Positions 17,458-21,518 of a DNA stretch of 21,518 bases are shown piece by piece. The stretch covers positions 1 through 21,518 of the forward strand of contig JAQGAU010001089.1 in assembly GCA_034698045.1 (NCBI GenBank), written 5' to 3'. Each line of letters opens with the position of its first letter. The stretch's first letter is position 1. The position numbers and the translations under genes were made by a program. The notes under the pieces were generated by a model. It saw only the letters and a program-made list of their open reading frames with translations. It ran no database searches and was not told the DNA's origin. This DNA comes from Paramacrobiotus richtersi (lineage: Eukaryota > Tardigrada > Eutardigrada > Parachela > Macrobiotidae).

Positions 17458-17466
17458 ATCCAGATG
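17379..17466. repeat. Direct repeat of promoter region, copy 1 (copy 2 at 18098-18189)
   Basis: Both copies share the order ACACAAC/AAGCACG, TGTTTCCA, a long A/T motif block, GAGAAAATACTTTT and (C/T)AGATG. One copy precedes the polymerase and the other precedes the RING gene, so a promoter seems to have been duplicated. Confidence 0.65.
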
Positions 17467-17584
17467 TGCTCTGCTCAAACACGACCGCGTGCTGGCACTG
17501 TGTGTTCATTAATTAAGATCGTGATCGGTACATCATAGTCAACCAACTGTGAGGTTATCTTTTTTATTCTGATTCTTTAACACG

Positions 17585-18001
17585 TCAACCGAAAAATACT
17601 GGAAATGTTTCGGTAATGAATCTTCTGCACAGTGGGCATGTATTTATCTTTTTGGAACAACGAATGCAAGTAATAGTATGTCCGCATGGGTGGAAGGTGA
17701 TCTTACACTCATTCTCTAGACACACTTTACATCGCAAACGCTCATCGGTTCCTGTAGCTTTTTGATCCATGGTCTCATCAGTTACCATTATACAGTTGAT
17801 CAAGTCCGGAACGCTGCGAAAACGTGGATTCAGTTCTCGATTCCGTCGAACCCTGAGGGCTTCCATGACTTTTTTCATCGCATGACCCATTCCAATAACG
17901 ATAGCAATGGTTGCCTCTTCTCTCTCCATATCATTTGAAGGTGCGTTGCCTTTGTTATCAGTAACATCAGCGTCTGCAACCCACTCCATTGCGCTACCCA
18001 T
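17585..18001 (-). CDS. UBA-RING protein related to inhibitors of apoptosis
   Basis: The 138-aa protein ends in a C3HC4 RING of the IAP type: C91, C94, C106, H108, C112, C115, C122, C125 (CKVC...PCGH...CIRC...CPLC) with a short hydrophobic end (TFPVFFG). Residues about 34-72 (IVIGMGHAMKKVMEALRVRR...VPDLINCI) resemble the UBA domain that precedes the RING in cIAPs. No BIR domain is seen here or upstream. It probably acts as a ubiquitin ligase on host death or immune signalling (inference). I use the ATG at 18001; a second ATG four codons later has the better context. An upstream exon cannot be excluded. Confidence 0.8.
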   Translation of the reverse strand: MGSAMEWVADADVTDNKGNAPSNDMEREEATIAIVIGMGHAMKKVMEALRVRRNRELNPRFRSVPDLINCIMVTDETMDQKATGTDERLRCKVCLENECKITFHPCGHTITCIRCSKKINTCPLCRRFITETFPVFFG

Positions 18002-18097
18002 GTACAAAAGAGCCACTGTTACCAAATCATGTTGAAGTTCTGCAAGGTATGTTCTTCACTGACAGACAGAAATTTTTATCGACAGTGCGTTGATGCA

Positions 18098-18189
18098 TAC
18101 AAAGCACGTTTGTTTCCATGGTAAAAATATTTTTTTTTGGAAATAAATGTTTTCTTTCCTTTTGAGAAAATACTTTTTTCGTCTAGATG
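18098..18189. promoter_or_regulatory. AAAATATTTT-type motif cluster upstream of the RING gene
   Basis: GGTAAAAATATTTTTTTTT, AAATGTTTTC and GAGAAAATACTTTT lie 100-190 bp upstream of the RING-protein start. It is a diverged direct repeat of the region upstream of polB. Confidence 0.55.
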
Positions 18190-18471
18190 GTTTTGGTATA
18201 CTTTGAGTTCTACCATTGTAACAGATCTGCTTGCTGTATGGAAGGATTCTTCTATCTTCGTTAAATATGCTGAAGAGAAGGCTGGAAGGGATTAACATGT
18301 GAAAGCCTGAGATGAAAACAACAATAGTCCCGCCTATTTGACGGTATAACTCTGTAGAGCGTCAGCAAACAAGTACAAATTTGTATCACTACACTGATAC
18401 ATACTACTGTACCGTTATAAATTTATACATAACATTTTTTAGGGGACGTGCACATGCTTCCGTCAGAAAGT
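18190..18471. other. Spacer without a supported gene
   Basis: I see no convincing coding sequence; a minus-strand 80-codon frame covers the promoter repeat and is low complexity. Confidence 0.35.
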
Positions 18472-18553
18472 ACCCTCCGTAATCTAAACCATTGTCTACT
18501 CGAAACAAAAAAATGACGGACAGGTGCGCGTTCAGTTTACACAGGTTTTACTG
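18472..18553. repeat. Solo right end of the same transposon family as 9579-10383
   Basis: It is a diverged copy of the last 80 bp of the transposon in the capsid gene (starting ACCCTCCGTAAT, ending TTTACACAGGTTTTACTG followed by TA). No matching left end is visible upstream, so it is truncated. Confidence 0.75.
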
Positions 18554-18597
18554 TATAATAAGAACAACAAATTTGCTCGTGCACCTTAAACAAATAG

Positions 18598-18834
18598 TCA
18601 GTGTTTTCTCTTCTTGATTCGACGCGACAAACGGTTTTCAAATTCTGTGATAAGCTTTCGTGGGACAAGCTTCTCCGGTACGTGCGTGTTAAACTCCTCC
18701 CCATACCCCTGATGCTTCACATAAAAGAAACGCTCACCACAAAACTTACGACAACTGATGATACGTTCCGCTGGAGAACTTGCCCATCCGCCTAGTTGAT
18801 CCGCCACTTCTGTAACGATCAGTGTTTCAGTTAT
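18598..18834 (-). pseudogene. Degenerate chromodomain fragment
   Basis: The minus-strand frame is open from 18834 to a stop at 18598 but has no ATG. Its centre reads AERIISCRKFCGERFFYVKH then a GYGEEFNT segment and LVPRKLITEF, which follows a chromodomain (strand, strand, W-x-GY, then helix). Two expected Trp are His here, so methyl-lysine binding is probably lost. The end is Lys/Arg-rich. It could be the last exon of a longer gene or a relic of a chromodomain-bearing integrase. It is not a copy of the integrase chromodomain at 6870-6950. Confidence 0.5.
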
Positions 18835-18874
18835 TTACAGCTGTTGAAGAGTGTTGGTTATTACAAAACGTTCT

Positions 18875-19084
18875 TCAATAGTACAAAGTCCAGTGTACCG
18901 ATTGGTGGTGTATACATTTACAGATCTCTATCTCACTGACACCAGACAGATACCTTATACGTACTGAAAATGAAAGAGAGACATTCTGGCACTCGGAATA
19001 TGCGTAGATTGTCAGTGTACCATTTTCGGGTCGAAAAGTTCTAGCACACCGAGCCAACAATGCATTAGTGAAATGCCTCACCAC
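18875..19084 (-). other. Protein-like minus-strand frame, possibly an exon
   Basis: A 69-codon frame has protein-like composition in its second half. A 57-nt GT-AG segment with a strong pyrimidine tract (TCTCTCTTTCATTTTCAG acceptor near 18963, GTACAC donor near 19019) has the same size as the polB introns and lies in frame. It may belong with the neighbouring frames at 19065-19505 and 18598-18834. Confidence 0.3.
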
Positions 19085-19505
19085 TATAATTCAAAACGTT
19101 CCACTCATCGACAAAGAAAGACAACCCACATTGACTTAAAAAGTCATGTAACAACGTTCTTGGTTTTCGCTCCAGTCCGAGCAGTTCTCCCATCTTCATA
19201 TTATTGTAAAGGAATATATAATCGTCACGTGCTCGAAGCAAACAGCGGATGTCGCGAACATTGTCAACGCATAACGATTTCATAATCCGTCCAATAAGAT
19301 ACATTACTACCAGTCCACAAGCAAACTCAAAACCAGTTACACCTTATTGCGTGTCGACAGTAATCATATCAGTAGTTTGCCTCCACTTCTTTATCATTAC
19401 GCGCTCTGCAAGTTTCAGGCCCGTGTTCGGTAGGAGAAGATCATCCACAAAACTGTTCCACTTGTTTGTACAGCTGTTGCCAGAAGCACAAAAGCTATAC
19501 ACATC
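19065..19505 (-). pseudogene. 147-codon frame of unknown protein with one in-frame stop
   Basis: From 19505 to a stop at 19065 the minus strand reads as one protein-like frame broken only by TAA at 19344-19346. Before it stands CTNKWNSFVDDLLLPNTG, after it CVDNVRDIRCLLRARDDY and a hydrophobic helical segment. I do not recognise it. It is either a decayed gene or part of a spliced gene. Confidence 0.4.
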
Positions 19506-19991
19506 TTAAAAAAGAAAACAACATCGTTGTAGACAGGACTGGACTAAAGGTGGTATCATAAAAGTTTATTTACTAGGTAAGTGCACCCGCTCAAAGCTGC
19601 AATAAGGAGACCGAAGCGAAGAAAAATACCGACAACTATTGGTCTGATGTGTCAGTTCCTGCTACGAACCTGCGTTTAATAGTATTATACATTAATATTA
19701 TTTAGCTTTATTTGCTGTCTGACGGACCAACCGACAAAAAAACACAGCACGAAATCAATGTTGGTTGAGCTTAGAAGACTTCCGTTTGGCTTCGGACGAT
19801 TAAGCAAATTCGTTTACAGCGTACTTACCGTTACCGATGATGACAATTAAATTTGCGTGGCTGCCGTATATAGATCATTGGTAAAACGGTCAGATTACCA
19901 TCCCTGCGTTACACATAATGTTAATTACAGCCGAGTCGCTCATGCCTTCCTTTCCGATCATTTTACCTAATTTCCCATGATAGGCACCATA
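19506..19991. other. No gene seen
   Basis: AT-rich sequence without an open frame that I can support on either strand. Confidence 0.35.
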
Positions 19992-20372
19992 CTATTCTGT
20001 GAACCGAAATGAATCAATTCCAAAACAAATCACCTTGGACTGAACAGCGAAGCTGTCTAACATACCACGAATAATGACATCAAAGAAATCTAGATAATAC
20101 GGCATAATGGGCTTGAAACAGTTAACCAATAATCGTGTAGCTTTGAGACGTTCCATCATTTGTGTGGACCCTTTTGAACAACCACCATAACTTTTCTCGA
20201 TGGTGGTTTTCACGCTGGCACAAATGAAGCGTTTATGGAAGAGATGATCAAACAATTGTTGTGCATTGTCGTATGTTTCCATACAACCACCGTGAGCGTT
20301 GGCGAACTTTCTCGACGAGCACGAAACCATCAACGAGTCTGCCTCGTATTGTGATCGAGTCCTGAGCGCCAT
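19992..20372 (-). CDS. Hypothetical protein, 126 aa, right arm of the element
   Basis: The frame opens with an ATG at 20372 and ends TAG at 19992-19994. It is Cys-rich in its first half (VSCSSRKF, HGGCMETY, YGGCSKGS) and has helical, hydrophobic segments later (LLVNCFKPIMPYYLDFFDVI). No known family is recognised. It lies upstream of other minus-strand coding-like segments and might be a first exon of the same gene. No AAAATATTTT cluster comparable to the other early genes is seen upstream. Confidence 0.45.
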   Translation of the reverse strand: MALRTRSQYEADSLMVSCSSRKFANAHGGCMETYDNAQQLFDHLFHKRFICASVKTTIEKSYGGCSKGSTQMMERLKATRLLVNCFKPIMPYYLDFFDVIIRGMLDSFAVQSKVICFGIDSFRFTE

Positions 20373-20650
20373 AAGAAATTATGAGATAATAATAAAAAAA
20401 TGTATGAAACCGTGTTTTTACCAGTTATCAAGACGTTTACATTTTGCGAAAACTTTCAACAACAAAAGAAAACTGTCCTTTCGGTTCACTTTGTTTTGTT
20501 CCAGTCTTAGAGTTATTGTTGAGTGCATCTTCGAACACCTAAGAGTTAGTTCAAGCGGTTTGCAAGTTAAGTTACCAGGCAACCTAACTGAGAACTGTAG
20601 TGTTGCTTATTTTCAGTCACAACCGTTGAGAATTTAATATTTTTTGTTCT
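20373..20650. other. Spacer between right-arm ORF and right terminal repeat
   Basis: I see no gene here; a 112-codon plus-strand frame (20299-20637) is antisense to the 126-aa ORF in part and shows no motif. Confidence 0.35.
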
Positions 20651-20797
20651 GTAAAAAAATGTACATGTCGCCTATCCATGTCGTAGTACACATGTCGTCA
20701 ATCCATGTCGTAGTACACATGTCGCCTATCCATGTCGTAGTACACATGTCGCCTATCCATGTCACTGTAAGCGTGTCGCCCGTCCATTCTATTTGCT
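20651..20797. repeat. Right terminal inverted repeat with about four 27-bp tandem units
   Basis: Reverse complement of 2149-2240, but with two more copies of the unit ACATGTCGCCTATCCATGTC (plus GTAGTAC), one of them carrying GTCAATCC instead of GCCTATCC. The outer end is ...CCATTCTATTTGCT. Just outside, GGTGTAA is repeated three times (20801-20821). Confidence 0.75.
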
Positions 20798-20882
20798 GCT
20801 GGTGTAAGGTGTAAGGTGTAAGGTAAAACAATGCAGGTTAGAAGGGACACTCGTCTGACATCTCCAAAGGGCGCACTGGTTG

Positions 20883-21518
20883 TTAGGATATAAACCATGA
20901 ACGACGTCTAAGATTAATGGCTTCACCGGTAACAGTCACTTGGTTCGAGCCAAAAAAGAGGCATCGCTTGCGTAGTAAAACGATGGTCTGGCCTACTACC
21001 GTACGTATTTCAGGCAGTGTCGTCGCAAACAGCAACGGATCTAGGATGATGGACGTATAATACAGATATTCTCCGGCGGTGTAAAGATTCTCGCTGTACC
21101 ATTCCGGAAGAAAGTTATAAAGAATGAAGTTAATTTTCGACGGCCTCCAGCAGATAAATTCTGTTAACGTCAAAGCACTAAGAACCATTAAAGCTTGCTT
21201 AGGGTCAGGAGAATCCTTAGGTTTGTGATTAACGACCTTCGTTCTTTTCTAATAATGTTGAAGCAGCCAGATAGTCGTTATGATGTAAACAATTGTGGTT
21301 AATGCATAAGGTAACAAATTTGCAATGAATGGTATGATACGCATAAACAGCAGTTTTGTGTCAGGGTTTTCACATGTTCCAAGTTTGGTGTTTTCTTCAT
21401 CAAGAAGACTTACAATTATTTCAGGTAAGCATAGCACATGCACATAAAGATGTATGGAAATACACAACGCTCCAGACAGCTTGGGCGTATAGCGATTCCT
21501 GTAAATCAACGGAAACCT
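20883..21518 (-). pseudogene. Rhodopsin-family GPCR, 3' part, with an in-frame stop
   Basis: From the window edge the minus strand encodes helices 4 to 7 of a rhodopsin-like receptor: helix 5 (IIPFIANLLPYALTTIVYII), helix 6 with the CW-x-P motif (TEFICWRPSKINF), helix 7 with DP-x-x-F (ILDPLLFATTLPEIR) and a basic helix 8. A single TAG at 21249-21251 interrupts the third intracellular loop, but the same frame continues to a stop at 20883-20885. It is a host gene with its 3' end 86 bp outside the right terminal repeat. The stop may mark a pseudogene, a strain allele or a sequencing error. The 5' part lies beyond the window. Confidence 0.75.

Larger units (their letters stand above)
2149..20797. 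mobile_element. Polinton/Maverick (adintovirus-type) element
   Basis: The interval is bounded by inverted repeats and contains the Polinton hallmark genes: packaging ATPase, retroviral-type integrase, penton-like and major capsid proteins, adenain-like protease and protein-primed family B polymerase. Structural genes are on the plus strand on the left and replication genes mostly on the minus strand on the right. The length, about 18.65 kb, is typical. Accessory genes include a TBP-like protein, a UBA-RING protein and a tRNA gene. A transposon inside the capsid gene, a frameshift and eroded reading frames in the right arm suggest an endogenised copy that has begun to decay. Confidence 0.9.

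Noticed and set aside
20651-20797. CRISPR array
   Set aside because: The 27-bp units are contiguous with no unique spacers and are part of a terminal inverted repeat in a eukaryotic element.
20634-20898. Minus-strand ORFs with repeated DMDRRHVYY-type peptides
   Set aside because: They are translations of the 27-bp terminal repeat units, whose length is a multiple of three and so stays open by chance.

Overview
The window carries a nearly complete Polinton/Maverick (adintovirus-type) element of about 18.6 kb, roughly 2149-20797, integrated in an animal genome. The diagnostic gene set is all visible: an A32/FtsK-type packaging ATPase, a retroviral-type integrase with a C-terminal chromodomain, penton-like and double-jelly-roll capsid proteins, an adenain-like protease and a protein-primed family B DNA polymerase. 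Short GT-AG introns, AATAAA poly(A) signals, good Kozak contexts, a Pol III-type tRNA gene and a flanking rhodopsin-family GPCR point to an invertebrate host with small introns. A tardigrade-like animal is my impression only; the sequence does not prove it.

Layout. 1-2148 is host flank: a partial minus-strand CDS at 1-293, a long stretch without recognisable genes, and a probable multi-exon minus-strand gene ending 11 bp from the element. 2149-2240 is the left terminal inverted repeat, built of 27-bp tandem units. 2532-2975 is an unknown ORF. 3070-3142 is a tRNA-Ile(GAU) gene on the minus strand. 3904-4092 is a one-pass membrane protein (minus). 4274-10989 is a tightly packed plus-strand 'late' block: ATPase, small conserved protein, basic-repeat protein (needs a -1 frameshift), integrase, penton-like protein, pVI/pX-like protein, major capsid protein (interrupted by an 805-bp TA-flanked transposon), protease. 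11029-18001 is the 'early/replication' block: a possible PC4-like protein (minus), a Polinton-associated unknown and a TATA-binding-protein-like protein (both plus), the DNA polymerase (minus, three introns) and a UBA-RING protein related to IAPs (minus). 18470-20650 is a decayed right arm with fragments of minus-strand coding sequence, including a degenerate chromodomain. 20651-20797 is the right terminal repeat. 20883-21518 is the 3' part of a GPCR gene carrying an in-frame stop.

How it fits together. The late block has almost no intergenic space. The replication, transcription and host-interaction genes are instead separated by A/T-rich spacers containing repeated copies of a palindrome with an AAAATATTTT core. 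That motif lies upstream of the polymerase, the RING gene, the divergent PC4-like/unknown-TBP pair and the leftmost ORF, but I do not see it upstream of the structural block. Together with an element-encoded TBP-like protein, this suggests an early/late transcription programme run partly by the element itself. This is the most interesting possibility in the window. The copy is probably no longer fully functional: the capsid gene is split by a transposon, the basic-repeat gene is out of frame unless recoded, and the right arm is eroded.
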